Assembly (NCBI GenBank): GCA_017854535.1
Contig: JAFMHL010000009.1
Coordinates: forward strand, 20,032-84,031
Origin: Nitratireductor sp.
GTDB lineage: Bacteria; Pseudomonadota; Alphaproteobacteria; Rhizobiales; Rhizobiaceae
Length of the DNA: 64,000 bases
Direction: 5' to 3'
In this document: positions 53,543 to 62,249 of the stretch, piece after piece
Position numbering within the stretch: the stretch's first letter is position 1
Layout: each line of letters starts with the position of its first letter
Position numbers and translations under genes: made by a program
Notes under the pieces: generated by a model
Databases searched by the model: none
What the model saw: the letters and a program-made list of their open reading frames with translations, nothing else
What the model was told of the DNA's origin: nothing

Positions 53543-54742
53543 CTACTCCACCACCTTTAATCCCGGCCGCTTTTCTTCAACCTGTTTCGTCTCGGTAAAA
53601 TCCAAATCCGTGATCCGCGAGCCGCGTTTGGTGACCTTGTCTGACGACACCAAAATCTGGTCCACGTCTTTTTGCGCTTGTCCGAAATGGCCCGATAGTT
53701 TGCGCACCCGATCATCCAGCCGAGAGACATCTTCCATCAGGCGGATAACCTCGCCCTGAATGAGGTGTGCCTGTTCGCGCATGCGCGTATCTTTCAAGAC
53801 AGACTGGATCACCTGAATGGAGAGCATCAAAAGGGAGGGCGAAACGATCACCACCCGCGCGCGGTGGGCCTTTTGCACCAGCCCCTCATGCTTTTCATGA
53901 ATTTCCGCGAAGATCGACTCGGAGGGAACAAACATAAAGGCCGTATCCTGTGTTTCACCCGTGATGAAGTATTTGTCTGATATTGCCTTCAAATGCGTCT
54001 CCACATCGCGGCGAAATTGTTGTTCGGCAATTTTCTGTCTCTCGGGTGTCTCTGCCCCTCTGATTGCATTCCATGCTTCCAGCGGAAACTTCGCATCGAC
54101 GACGAGAGCAGGCGTGTCGTTGGGCATGAACACCACACAGTCCGGCCGCGCGCCCGATGACAATGTATGCTGAAATTCATAAGCGCCCATGGGCAGCCCG
54201 TCCTGCACAATCGCCTGCATGCGCGCTTCGCCAAAGGCCCCGCGTGTCTGCTTGTTGTTCAAAATATGCTGCAACTCAACAACCTGTGAAGAAAGCGCCG
54301 TGATGTTGGTTTGCGCTGTATCAATCACCGCAAGGCGCTCTTGCAATTTGGCAAGGCTCTCTTGGGTATTCTTGGTCGTATCGGTGATCGATTGGCCGAT
54401 ACGTCCGGTCATGGATTCAAGCCGTTCATTGACAGCGCGCGAAAGGTCCTGCTGACGACCAGCAAGATTTTCATTCATGGCAGCAAGGCGGCCGGTCAGT
54501 TCATTTTGATTGGCAACAAGCTCGGCCATGCGCGCCTCTGCCTCGCGGGCGCGCTCCAGATTTGCCGCATCATTGGCAGCGCGGTGCTTGGCGTTTCGCC
54601 AAGCCAGTACAAGCCACAAGATCAGCAGAAACAGCAGCAGGCCAATAAGCGCCGCGCTGATTTCGCCAAGCGTGAAAACCCGATCATTGACGGTAAAGAG
54701 GGGCGAGGCCAACAGGCCGGAGATGTCGAATGTGTTTTCCAT
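53543..54742 (-). CDS. rmuC: DNA recombination protein RmuC
   Basis: A 399-residue protein with an N-terminal membrane helix (about residues 27-48), a long coiled coil with Ala/Glu/Arg/Asn heptads (residues 50-160), and the RmuC nuclease-like domain with GAFGEARMQAIVQDGLP, VVDAKFPLEAW and FMFVPSESIFAEI. RmuC limits inversions and has a PD-(D/E)XK-like fold; the aspartate-lysine pair in VVDAKFPLE fits that. It is divergent from def, across 148 bases. Confidence 0.93.
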   Translation of the reverse strand: MENTFDISGLLASPLFTVNDRVFTLGEISAALIGLLLFLLILWLVLAWRNAKHRAANDAANLERAREAEARMAELVANQNELTGRLAAMNENLAGRQQDLSRAVNERLESMTGRIGQSITDTTKNTQESLAKLQERLAVIDTAQTNITALSSQVVELQHILNNKQTRGAFGEARMQAIVQDGLPMGAYEFQHTLSSGARPDCVVFMPNDTPALVVDAKFPLEAWNAIRGAETPERQKIAEQQFRRDVETHLKAISDKYFITGETQDTAFMFVPSESIFAEIHEKHEGLVQKAHRARVVIVSPSLLMLSIQVIQSVLKDTRMREQAHLIQGEVIRLMEDVSRLDDRVRKLSGHFGQAQKDVDQILVSSDKVTKRGSRITDLDFTETKQVEEKRPGLKVVE

Positions 54743-54890
54743 ACAAGCTCTCTAACAGATTCGCTTCGCCCTCGCGACCAAAAAGAACAAAACAGGAATA
54801 CAGGCTTTCGCCCTTTCACAGTTGACCTTGGCGGTTTGAGTCCATATTTCAAAGCTGAAACAAAACATCTCTGCGAATTAAGAAGCCCCT

Positions 54891-55532
54891 ATGTCCATAC
54901 TCGAAATCGTCAATTTACCAGATCCGCTTTTGCGCGAGGTTTCTAAACCCGTCGAGGCCATCGATGGGCGCATCAATTCACTGATCGATGATATGTTCGA
55001 GACTATGTATGACGCGCCGGGCATTGGCCTTGCGGGCATTCAGATCGCCTTGCCGCGCCGTATTTTGGTGATTGATTGCGGAGACCCGAAAGATGAAGAA
55101 GAGCGTGCAGCAGAGCTTGAGGCTTGGGAAGATGCTGTGTTGGCGGCCGAAGAAAAAGGCGAGACCCCGCCTGAGCGTCCTGCGCGCAAACCATCTACAA
55201 AAAGACCAATAGCCATGATCAATCCGCAGATTGTGCGCTTCAGCGATGAGCCATCGGTTTATGAAGAAGGTTGCCTGTCGATCCCTGATTATTATGCCGA
55301 TGTAGAGCGTCCCGCCGGATGCACCGTGGAATTTCTTGATCGCAAGGGTAAAAAGCAAAGCCTTGAAGTAAGCGGAATTATGTCCACCTGTATTCAGCAC
55401 GAGTTGGATCATCTCGATGGCAAATTATTCATCGATCATATCTCCAGCTTGAAGCGCAATATGGTCGTCAAAAAATTCACCAAGATCGCCAAACAATCCG
55501 GCAAAGGGCCAGCTTCACCGCTGGTGATTTAA
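54891..55532 (+). CDS. def: peptide deformylase with an acidic insertion
   Basis: Removes the formyl group from nascent N-terminal methionine. The three motifs are present: [12 protein letters not shown] at residues 44-55, EGCLSIP at 126-132 with metal-ligand Cys128, and QHELDHLDG at 169-177 with His170, Glu171 and His174. Length is 213 residues, some 35-40 more than typical. The excess is a Glu/Ala/Pro/Lys-rich segment at about residues 64-104, between the second strand and MINPQIV, probably a surface loop. The gene leads def-fmt-truA; fmt starts three bases after its stop. Confidence 0.94.
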   Translation: MSILEIVNLPDPLLREVSKPVEAIDGRINSLIDDMFETMYDAPGIGLAGIQIALPRRILVIDCGDPKDEEERAAELEAWEDAVLAAEEKGETPPERPARKPSTKRPIAMINPQIVRFSDEPSVYEEGCLSIPDYYADVERPAGCTVEFLDRKGKKQSLEVSGIMSTCIQHELDHLDGKLFIDHISSLKRNMVVKKFTKIAKQSGKGPASPLVI

Positions 55533-55535
55533 GCC

Positions 55536-56480
55536 ATGCCCCTTCGCCTCATCTTTATGGGAACGCCGGAATTTTCCGTTCCGGTTTTAACCAGCCTGAT
55601 TGGCCATGGCCATGAAGTAGTCGCGGTTTATTCCCAGCCGCCCCGTCCTGCAGGACGGGGAATGAGCGAGAAAAAATCACCCGTCCATGAAGCTGCAGAA
55701 CGGTTCGGTATACCGGTTTTTACGCCAACATCCTTGAAGGGCGAGGCTGAACAGGCTGAGTTTGCCGCGCATGATGCAGATGCTGCTGTCGTGGTTGCCT
55801 ATGGGCTTTTGCTGCCAAAAGCGATTTTAGATGCGGTGCCCGAGGGCTGTTGGAATGGTCATGCGTCTTTGTTGCCGCGCTGGCGTGGAGCAGCCCCTAT
55901 TCAGCGGGCTATCATGGCTGGGGACAAAGAAACGGGCGTCATGGTCATGCGCATGGAAGAGGGGCTTGATACGGGCCCCGTTGCCATGGCGGAAAAGATT
56001 GCGATCACCAAAAACATGACCGCCAACCAGTTGCACGATCAATTGAGCCAGGCTTGCGCAGATTTGATGATCCGCGCCATGGGTGCCTTGGAGCGCGGGC
56101 AATTGGTAACAACACCTCAAAGCGATCAGGGCGTGACCTATGCTGCCAAGATCGACAAGGCTGAAGCTCGGATAGATTGGAGCCAGCCAGCTCAGCAGGT
56201 CCATGATCAAATCCGTGGCCTCTCGCCCTTTCCAGGCGCATGGTGCGAAATGCAATTGGCTGTTCATGCGCCGGAGAAAATGGATCGCGTCAAACTGCTA
56301 CAATCAGAATTGGCCGATGGATCAGGGGAGCCTGGAATGGTGCTTGATGACCAATTGACCATAGCTTGCGGAAGTGGCGCGGTGCGTTTGGTTCGGTTGC
56401 AACGGGCAGGCAAATCCGCTCAAAATGCCGACGAGTTTTTGCGGGGCAATCGCGTGGCAAGCGGCGACAAAGTAAGTTAA
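55536..56480 (+). CDS. fmt: methionyl-tRNA formyltransferase
   Basis: Formylates initiator Met-tRNA using 10-formyl-tetrahydrofolate, the counterpart of peptide deformylase encoded just upstream. The protein has 314 residues. The N-terminal catalytic domain opens with [14 protein letters not shown], has the folate-site [18 protein letters not shown] with the active Asn-His pair preceding it, and [15 protein letters not shown]. The C-terminal OB-like domain starts near residue 205 with [14 protein letters not shown]. Its stop overlaps the start of truA. Confidence 0.96.
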   Translation: MPLRLIFMGTPEFSVPVLTSLIGHGHEVVAVYSQPPRPAGRGMSEKKSPVHEAAERFGIPVFTPTSLKGEAEQAEFAAHDADAAVVVAYGLLLPKAILDAVPEGCWNGHASLLPRWRGAAPIQRAIMAGDKETGVMVMRMEEGLDTGPVAMAEKIAITKNMTANQLHDQLSQACADLMIRAMGALERGQLVTTPQSDQGVTYAAKIDKAEARIDWSQPAQQVHDQIRGLSPFPGAWCEMQLAVHAPEKMDRVKLLQSELADGSGEPGMVLDDQLTIACGSGAVRLVRLQRAGKSAQNADEFLRGNRVASGDKVS

Positions 56481-57226
56481 TGCCCCGCTACAAACTCCAG
56501 ATAGAATATGACGGCACCAACTATAAAGGTTGGCAGCGCCAAGACGGATTGCCTACCGTGCAAGGGGCAATTGAAACCGCGATGGCAGAATTTACCCGCC
56601 ATCCTGTAATCATTTTTGCTGCGGGACGCACCGATGCAGGCGTTCACGGATTAGGACAAATAATCCATGTTGACCTTGAGGCCGAATGGCCCTTGTTCAA
56701 AATTGCCGAGGCAACCAATGGCCTCTTGCGGCTGAAAAACCATCCAATATCTGTCATTAAAGCTGAACATGCTGAACCAGATTTTGACGCCCGATTTTCA
56801 GCTGAAAAACGCCATTATCGCTATCGCATCATCAATCGTCCTGCCAATCTTACCGTGGATCTTTTGCGTGCTTGGCATGTGAAAAAACCGCTGGACGTTT
56901 CGGCGATGGATGAGGCTGCAAAGCTACTTTTGGGCTTACATGATTTCACAACTTTCCGCTCAACAGAGTGTCAGGCAAAAAGCCCTATTCGCACGCTGGA
57001 TCAGTTGGATGTGCGCCGCGTCAATGATCAGGAAATTGAAATCCTCACATCGGCAAGAGCTTTCCTGCACAATCAGGTGCGCTCGCTCGCTGGTTCCTTG
57101 AAATTGGTCGGCGAAGGTAAATGGACCAAAGAAGATTTGCGGGCAGCTCTTGACGCAAAGGATCGAAAAGCCTGCGGCACAGTTGCACCTGCCTGCGGCC
57201 TATATTTCATGAAAGTGGATTATTAG
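56480..57226 (+). CDS. truA: tRNA pseudouridine(38-40) synthase
   Basis: Makes pseudouridine at positions 38-40 of the tRNA anticodon arm. The ATG at 56480 overlaps the fmt stop (TAATG) and gives a normal 248 residues; the frame extends back to 56366 only within fmt. RYKLQIEYDGTNYKGWQRQ is the usual start, the catalytic aspartate is in AAGRTDAGVHGLGQ, and FLHNQVRSLAGSL and DRKACGTVAPACGLYF are the C-terminal motifs. Its stop overlaps the convergent methyltransferase stop by four bases (TTAG). Confidence 0.96.
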   Translation: MPRYKLQIEYDGTNYKGWQRQDGLPTVQGAIETAMAEFTRHPVIIFAAGRTDAGVHGLGQIIHVDLEAEWPLFKIAEATNGLLRLKNHPISVIKAEHAEPDFDARFSAEKRHYRYRIINRPANLTVDLLRAWHVKKPLDVSAMDEAAKLLLGLHDFTTFRSTECQAKSPIRTLDQLDVRRVNDQEIEILTSARAFLHNQVRSLAGSLKLVGEGKWTKEDLRAALDAKDRKACGTVAPACGLYFMKVDY

Positions 57227-58434
57227 GGTGTGGGCTCAGCCAGCAAATCTTTGAGATTTTCTTCCAGAGAATGTTTGGTAAATCCATAGTCTGACTTCAG
57301 CTTCAAATATTCCTCATAGGCTTTTTGACGATTTACCGTGTCGCTTTTCTTACCGACAAGCATGAGATTTTTGGCTGTATGCTCTAGCGGTGTGAACTCC
57401 AAAAACTTCACTTCATAACCAAGCGCTGTCAGTAATAGCGCTCTGCATGTATCGGTAACGATGTCAGCTTGCCGCCGCTTCATCAACGGATAGGCATTGA
57501 TAAGATCAAAGCCTTTTGTTGAAGTCTCGGTCTGTTGTGCAATCTCCGCTTGGCAGCAAGGCGCGCAGAAAAAATATTCCATGTCAGATCGAATACCCAG
57601 CGCTAGCGCATCATCGGTTGCCGTGTCGCAAGCATGAAGGGCGATGAGAATATCAACAGGCTCAGGCTTGTTTGGCTTGATGCGTGCGTTTTTAAAAACT
57701 AGACCATCGAAATTCAATTTGCGCGCCAAGGTATTACACAAATCAATCACATTGGTTTTAATGTCTACACCACTGGCTTTTGGCTGCATCTTGGCGCGAG
57801 AGGCCACATAGTCATAGGTGGCAAAGGTCAGATATCCTTTGCCGCAACCGAGGTCGAGAATGGAAATAGGGCGGTCGGTAGATTGAACAAACGCGCCAAT
57901 ATCGCGATCAATAATCTCAACAAAATTGGCGATTTGGCGAAATTTTGGGTAGTGCTTTTTATGAACCTTACCGCCATCAGTTGATACGCCCAATCCTTTG
58001 AGAAAGGGACGATCTTCGCTCAACGCATAATTTTTTTGCTTGTTGTGGGTTTGAGCCACATCTTTCATGCTGGCCTTGGTCTTATAAAGACGTGGCACCA
58101 TTTTCCGATTTTCTGCGTAGTGCAAATCAAAGGAACCCGTATTGAGCGTTGCCGCACGAAAGGGCGATATTTCTGGACTAGACATTTTTTCTTTTAAGGT
58201 ATGCGCGTCGAGTTCGTTGGTTTCGTCTACGCTAGACTGATTGGTTGAATAACGAATAAACTTGCGCTTCTCGCCAAGTATCAAGTCAAAGCTTGCCTTG
58301 AACTTGTCATTGCCTTTTGCCCGAGAGCTGAAAACCGCACGCTTAAAACTGCCATCTTCAAGGGCGATTTTACAAGCTTCGAGAAACGAACGCTGCTCGT
58401 CATTGACATCAATAGAGGCGGCGCTATTCACCAC
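57223..58434 (-). CDS. class I SAM-dependent methyltransferase (Methyltransf_32-like)
   Basis: A 403-residue protein whose C-terminal half is a Rossmann-fold methyltransferase: the SAM loop is LDLGCGKGYLTFATYDYV near residue 203, followed by GVDIKTNVID and ALHACDTATDDALALG. FCAPCCQAEI is a cysteine-rich motif of this subfamily (GSTCD/RRNAD1 type), and the N-terminal 160 residues are a separate region with RLYKTKASMKDVAQTHNKQKNY. Substrate unknown; an RNA or protein target is possible. The start GTG at 58434 overlaps the stop of the PPOX gene. Confidence 0.8.
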   Translation of the reverse strand: MVNSAASIDVNDEQRSFLEACKIALEDGSFKRAVFSSRAKGNDKFKASFDLILGEKRKFIRYSTNQSSVDETNELDAHTLKEKMSSPEISPFRAATLNTGSFDLHYAENRKMVPRLYKTKASMKDVAQTHNKQKNYALSEDRPFLKGLGVSTDGGKVHKKHYPKFRQIANFVEIIDRDIGAFVQSTDRPISILDLGCGKGYLTFATYDYVASRAKMQPKASGVDIKTNVIDLCNTLARKLNFDGLVFKNARIKPNKPEPVDILIALHACDTATDDALALGIRSDMEYFFCAPCCQAEIAQQTETSTKGFDLINAYPLMKRRQADIVTDTCRALLLTALGYEVKFLEFTPLEHTAKNLMLVGKKSDTVNRQKAYEEYLKLKSDYGFTKHSLEENLKDLLAEPTP

Positions 58435-59051
58435 AAAGTCTCCAGCGCGCGACCATTCCAGATTTTATCATAATCAGGACCACCCACCTTATTGTCCGAA
58501 ACATAAGCAAGAATGTCGCCGGCACTTGGCAGGTTTTTTGAATCGACTTTGGCGTTTTCGTCCCATAGCTTGGAGCGAACCAGAGCTCGGCCGCATTGGA
58601 AATAAACAGAGCGGGTTTTTATGACGATCACAGAACGCGGTGGTTTGTTCTCGACAGCAAAGCTTGCCAGAAGTTCAGGGTCAGCGGAAATGAAAGCCTC
58701 GCCATTCACGCGCAGACAGTTGAGCGAACCCGGTATCATGAAACACAAGGCGACTCTTGGATCGTTGACAATATTGCGCAGCGAATCAACGCGATTATTT
58801 CCCTTTCTGTCCGGCATCAACAAAGTCCGCCCATCTTGTACGCGCACAAAACCAGCAAGATCACCTCGCGGCGAACAATCCATCATGCCGCCATCGCGTT
58901 CATCTCCAATCGTTGCAAGGGAGCAGAAAGGAGATGCTTCAATAAATTTGCGATAATGCGGAATGATCTCGGCAACTTCTTTCACCAAAGAGGCTTCTCC
59001 TGGTTCATCATAAAGCGCCAACAATTTTTCAATCGTATCTATTCGTTCCAT
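58428..59051 (-). CDS. PPOX-family flavoprotein (DR2398/MSMEG_1061-like)
   Basis: A 207-residue split-barrel flavin-binding protein of the pyridoxamine 5'-phosphate oxidase superfamily. The ATG at 59051 has GGAAAG upstream; the frame to 59159 crosses the divergent promoter. SPFCSLATIG, MMDCSPRGDLAGFVRV, LLMPDRKGNNRVDSLRNI and VALCFMIPG are the conserved strands and FMN-binding loop. The enzyme activity is not established. It is translationally coupled to the following methyltransferase, whose start overlaps its stop, and divergent from the diaminopropionate lyase. Confidence 0.85.
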   Translation of the reverse strand: MERIDTIEKLLALYDEPGEASLVKEVAEIIPHYRKFIEASPFCSLATIGDERDGGMMDCSPRGDLAGFVRVQDGRTLLMPDRKGNNRVDSLRNIVNDPRVALCFMIPGSLNCLRVNGEAFISADPELLASFAVENKPPRSVIVIKTRSVYFQCGRALVRSKLWDENAKVDSKNLPSAGDILAYVSDNKVGGPDYDKIWNGRALETLW

Positions 59052-59149
59052 GTTCAGTCTTTCCGCTGTGAAATGTCGTATTTTGTCTGGCCGAAGGGTG
59101 GACTTTCTGTAACACTTTATTATCGAAAAACAAAAGAGACCTGATTGCC

Positions 59150-60337
59150 ATGAATGCACTTACGGATTTGAAAAGCCTGACTTCTATTTCTGAAAAATGG
59201 TTGGGTGATCATACAAGAGCGGTTTATCCCGATGCTTTGCAAGAATTGTTTCCAAATGGAATGATGAAGGCAGCACAAAATGAAATCGCCAGTTGGAAAG
59301 GTTATGAACCTACGCAATTGCGTGATCTTGCGGATGTAGCATCAACTGGTGGGGTGGCATCTGTCGTCTATAAAGATGAAAGCACACGGTTTGGCTTGGG
59401 TAGTTTCAAGGCGCTGGGCGGTGCCTATGCGGTCTTAAAATATTTGTCTGATACACTAACGGAACAACTTGGCCGCGCCGTTTCTATCGCGGAAATTCGC
59501 TCGGGAATTTTGGCAAAAGAAGCTGCCAAAATCACGGTGACAACGGCAACAGATGGCAATCATGGACGTTCTGTGGCCTGGGGCGCACAAATGGCAGGAT
59601 GCCGCTGCCGTATCTATATTCACCGCGAGGTTAGCAAAGGTCGTGAAGATGCAATGGCAGCATTTGGGGCGGAGATTATTCGCATTGATGGCGATTATGA
59701 TGAATCAGTACGTTTGGCCGCAAAGGACGCCGCTGAAAACAATTGGCAGGTAATTTCGGACACATCCTATGATGGGTATCTGGATGTGCCGCGCTATGTT
59801 ATGGCGGGCTACACGGTAATGGTCCGGGAGATTCTGGATGAAATGCGTGAGCCACCAACCCATGTGATTATACAAGCTGGCGTTGGCGGACTAGCTGCTG
59901 CCATTTGCGCTAGCTTTTGGGCCGAGCTTGGCGAAAAGCGCCCAAGATTTATTGTCACCGAGTCGGAGCATGCGGACTGCATCATAGAAAGCATGCGTCA
60001 GCAAAAACCGTCTCATGTAGAGGTCAAAGAAGAAACCATCATGGCCGGACTTTCTTGCGGTGAGATATCTCTGATCGCTTGGGAGATTCTTTCGCGAGGC
60101 GTCTCCGGCGTTGCTACTTTACCTGATGATGCCGTCGCACCAGCCATGCGGATCATGGCTGCAAAAGATATTGAAGCAGGGGAATGCGCGGTGCCTGGAA
60201 TCATAACGTTACTGGCGATTTCAAAAGATGCAAAAATGATGGAGGCTTTATCGCTAGACTCAAATTCGCGTGTTTTGGTTTTTGGCTGTGAAGGCGCGAC
60301 TGACCCAGAGCTTTATCGCTCTATCATCGAGGGCTAA
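59150..60337 (+). CDS. dpaL: diaminopropionate ammonia-lyase
   Basis: A PLP enzyme of 395 residues that breaks 2,3-diaminopropionate into pyruvate and two ammonia. The Schiff-base lysine lies in DESTRFGLGSFKALGGAYAV near residue 86, with TTATDGNHGRSVAWGAQMAG, ISDTSYDGY and IIQAGVGGLAAAI giving the substrate and cofactor sites. Threonine dehydratases share the fold, but the DESTRFGLGSFKALGG context and the length are those of DpaL/YgeX. It starts a three-gene operon with the M24 and racemase-family genes. Natural source of diaminopropionate is unknown. Confidence 0.9.
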   Translation: MNALTDLKSLTSISEKWLGDHTRAVYPDALQELFPNGMMKAAQNEIASWKGYEPTQLRDLADVASTGGVASVVYKDESTRFGLGSFKALGGAYAVLKYLSDTLTEQLGRAVSIAEIRSGILAKEAAKITVTTATDGNHGRSVAWGAQMAGCRCRIYIHREVSKGREDAMAAFGAEIIRIDGDYDESVRLAAKDAAENNWQVISDTSYDGYLDVPRYVMAGYTVMVREILDEMREPPTHVIIQAGVGGLAAAICASFWAELGEKRPRFIVTESEHADCIIESMRQQKPSHVEVKEETIMAGLSCGEISLIAWEILSRGVSGVATLPDDAVAPAMRIMAAKDIEAGECAVPGIITLLAISKDAKMMEALSLDSNSRVLVFGCEGATDPELYRSIIEG

Positions 60338-60339
60338 GC

Positions 60340-61542
60340 ATGCTGCATTCTCTTGAGCCATTGCCTGAACCCAAGCGCGGATTTGCTATAAGTGAATTCC
60401 AGTTGCGGTTGGTAAAGGCTCAGGCACTGATGGCTGAACTTGGTCTGGATGTTTTACTGCTGACAACCGAACCTGACATTCGATATTTTTCCGGTTTCAT
60501 GACCCAGTTTTGGCAAAGTCCAACGCGGCCTTGGTATCTCTTGGTTCCAGTAGATGGTGAACCTGTCGCGGTCATTCCTTCCATTGGCGCTGAATGTATG
60601 GGGCGCACTTGGGTCAAAGATATCCGCACCTGGTCATCGCCCCATCCTGAAGATGACGGGGTTTCTCTGCTTGCGGCGACTATCACAGAGATTGCGGGAT
60701 TTTCGCCAGTCATCGGAATGCTTATGGGCAGAGAAACCCATTTGCGCGCGCCCATCAATGATTTTGAAGTGCTGAAAGAAAAGCTGATAGGCAGCCGTTT
60801 TGAAGATGCCTCAGAATTGGTGCAGGGCCTTCGGTCCGTCAAATCAGAGGCAGAGATCGAGAAAATTGGTCACGCGGCCAAGATTGCATCGGCAGCGTTT
60901 GATCTGGTGCCGGAGATTATTTTCGAGGGCATGAGCGAGATCGAAGTATTTAGAGCCTTCAAGATAGCATGCCTATCCTTGGGCGCAGACGAAGTTTCTT
61001 ACCTTGTAGGCGGGGCTGGTAGGGGTGGTTATGGCGACATCATCTCGCCACCCTCGTCAAGAAAATTGCAGGACGGCGATGTGCTGATCTTGGATGTTGG
61101 CTGCATCTGGGATGGCTATTTCTGCGATTTTGACCGCAATTTTGCAGTGGGTCCTGTCGATGAAAAAGTACAACAGGCCTATGATGTTACCTATGCTGCG
61201 ACTGAGGCTGGTCTTGCAGCAGCAAAACCTGGAAATACATGCGCTGATCTTTTTGAAGCCATGAACGAGGTCATGGTTCCCCATGCGATCATATCGTCGG
61301 GCGATGTTGGCAGATTGGGTCATGGCCTTGGGATGCAACTGACGGAGTTTCCTTCCCATACGGCTTGGGATGAAACTAAGCTGCAAGAAGGCATGGTGCT
61401 GACCCTTGAGCCAGGTTTTGCCTTTGCAGAAGGAAAGATGATGGTGCATGAGGAAAATATCGTTATTCGCGCTGACGGCCTCCAACTCTTGACCAAACGC
61501 GCATCGCAGAAAATGCCTGTTATCGGAAAGCGCCCATCATGA
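60340..61542 (+). CDS. M24-family metallohydrolase (Xaa-Pro peptidase/DoeA-like)
   Basis: A 400-residue protein of the pita-bread fold, with a creatinase N-terminal domain (LRLVKAQALMAELGLDVLLLTTEPDIRYFSGF) and a C-terminal peptidase domain. Metal ligands are in place: ILDVGCIWDGYFCDFDRNF with two aspartates, the histidine of LGHGLG, and glutamates in TLEPGF and VHEENIV. The family includes proline peptidases, creatinases and ectoine hydrolases (DoeA/EutD). In this operon it could release an acyl or cyclic group before the lyase acts. It starts two bases after dpaL. Confidence 0.88.
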   Translation: MLHSLEPLPEPKRGFAISEFQLRLVKAQALMAELGLDVLLLTTEPDIRYFSGFMTQFWQSPTRPWYLLVPVDGEPVAVIPSIGAECMGRTWVKDIRTWSSPHPEDDGVSLLAATITEIAGFSPVIGMLMGRETHLRAPINDFEVLKEKLIGSRFEDASELVQGLRSVKSEAEIEKIGHAAKIASAAFDLVPEIIFEGMSEIEVFRAFKIACLSLGADEVSYLVGGAGRGGYGDIISPPSSRKLQDGDVLILDVGCIWDGYFCDFDRNFAVGPVDEKVQQAYDVTYAATEAGLAAAKPGNTCADLFEAMNEVMVPHAIISSGDVGRLGHGLGMQLTEFPSHTAWDETKLQEGMVLTLEPGFAFAEGKMMVHEENIVIRADGLQLLTKRASQKMPVIGKRPS

Positions 61543-62249
61543 GCGGTATAAAAAATTTGACTTATAGCGAACAGGAATATGTGAAGGCCGGAAAATCTGT
61601 TGGGCTGGTATTGCTGCAAACTGATGAGGTATTGGAAAACGAAATTCGCCAAATGTTATCTGGCGCCGTATCATTGTTTCATTCGCGCGTTCCAAGCGGT
61701 GATGAAGTTACCGCCGAAACCCTAGCCAAAATGGAAACGGAAATCCCAAGGGCAGTCAGCCTATTTCCCCCTGCTGGAAAACTTGGTGTGGTTGCCTATT
61801 GCTGCACCTCCGGCTCGACCGTTATCGGCGAGGCCAATGTCGCCAAAGCTGTTCATTCTGTTTTGCCTGGCGTGAAAGTCACCAATCCATTGTTTGCTGT
61901 TAAAGCCAATCTAACTGCCCTTGGCGCAAAACGCATTGGCCTTCTGACGCCTTACGAACCCCATGTCAGCCAGGCCATGGCAGATCACTTCAAGGAGCAT
62001 GGTTTTGAAATCACCAGCTTTGGTTCTTTTTACGAAAAGGAAGAAGCAAAAGTTACACGCATTTCCAGACAGTCTATTCTTGATGCCATGGAAGAAATTG
62101 GCTCTGGTGATCAATGCGATGCTGTCTTTGCCTCTTGCACTAATCTGCGCACAGTTGATCTTTTGGCCGAAGCGGCAAAACGCATTGGCAAGCCGGTTAT
62201 TTCTTCCAACTCGGCTCTGGCTTGGCATATCAATCAGCTACTAGCTTAG
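61539..62249 (+). CDS. Asp/Glu-racemase/maleate-isomerase-family protein (EutA-like)
   Basis: A 236-residue enzyme of the aspartate/glutamate racemase superfamily. Two catalytic-type cysteines are seen: YCCTSGSTVIGEANV near residue 88 and DAVFASCTNLRTVDLL near residue 192, arranged as in maleate cis-trans isomerase, arylmalonate decarboxylase and EutA. Racemisation of a diaminopropionate-like or aspartate-like intermediate would fit the operon, but the reaction is not established. Its ATG overlaps the M24 stop (ATGA) and its TAG overlaps the convergent dapE stop. Confidence 0.85.
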   Translation: MSGIKNLTYSEQEYVKAGKSVGLVLLQTDEVLENEIRQMLSGAVSLFHSRVPSGDEVTAETLAKMETEIPRAVSLFPPAGKLGVVAYCCTSGSTVIGEANVAKAVHSVLPGVKVTNPLFAVKANLTALGAKRIGLLTPYEPHVSQAMADHFKEHGFEITSFGSFYEKEEAKVTRISRQSILDAMEEIGSGDQCDAVFASCTNLRTVDLLAEAAKRIGKPVISSNSALAWHINQLLA

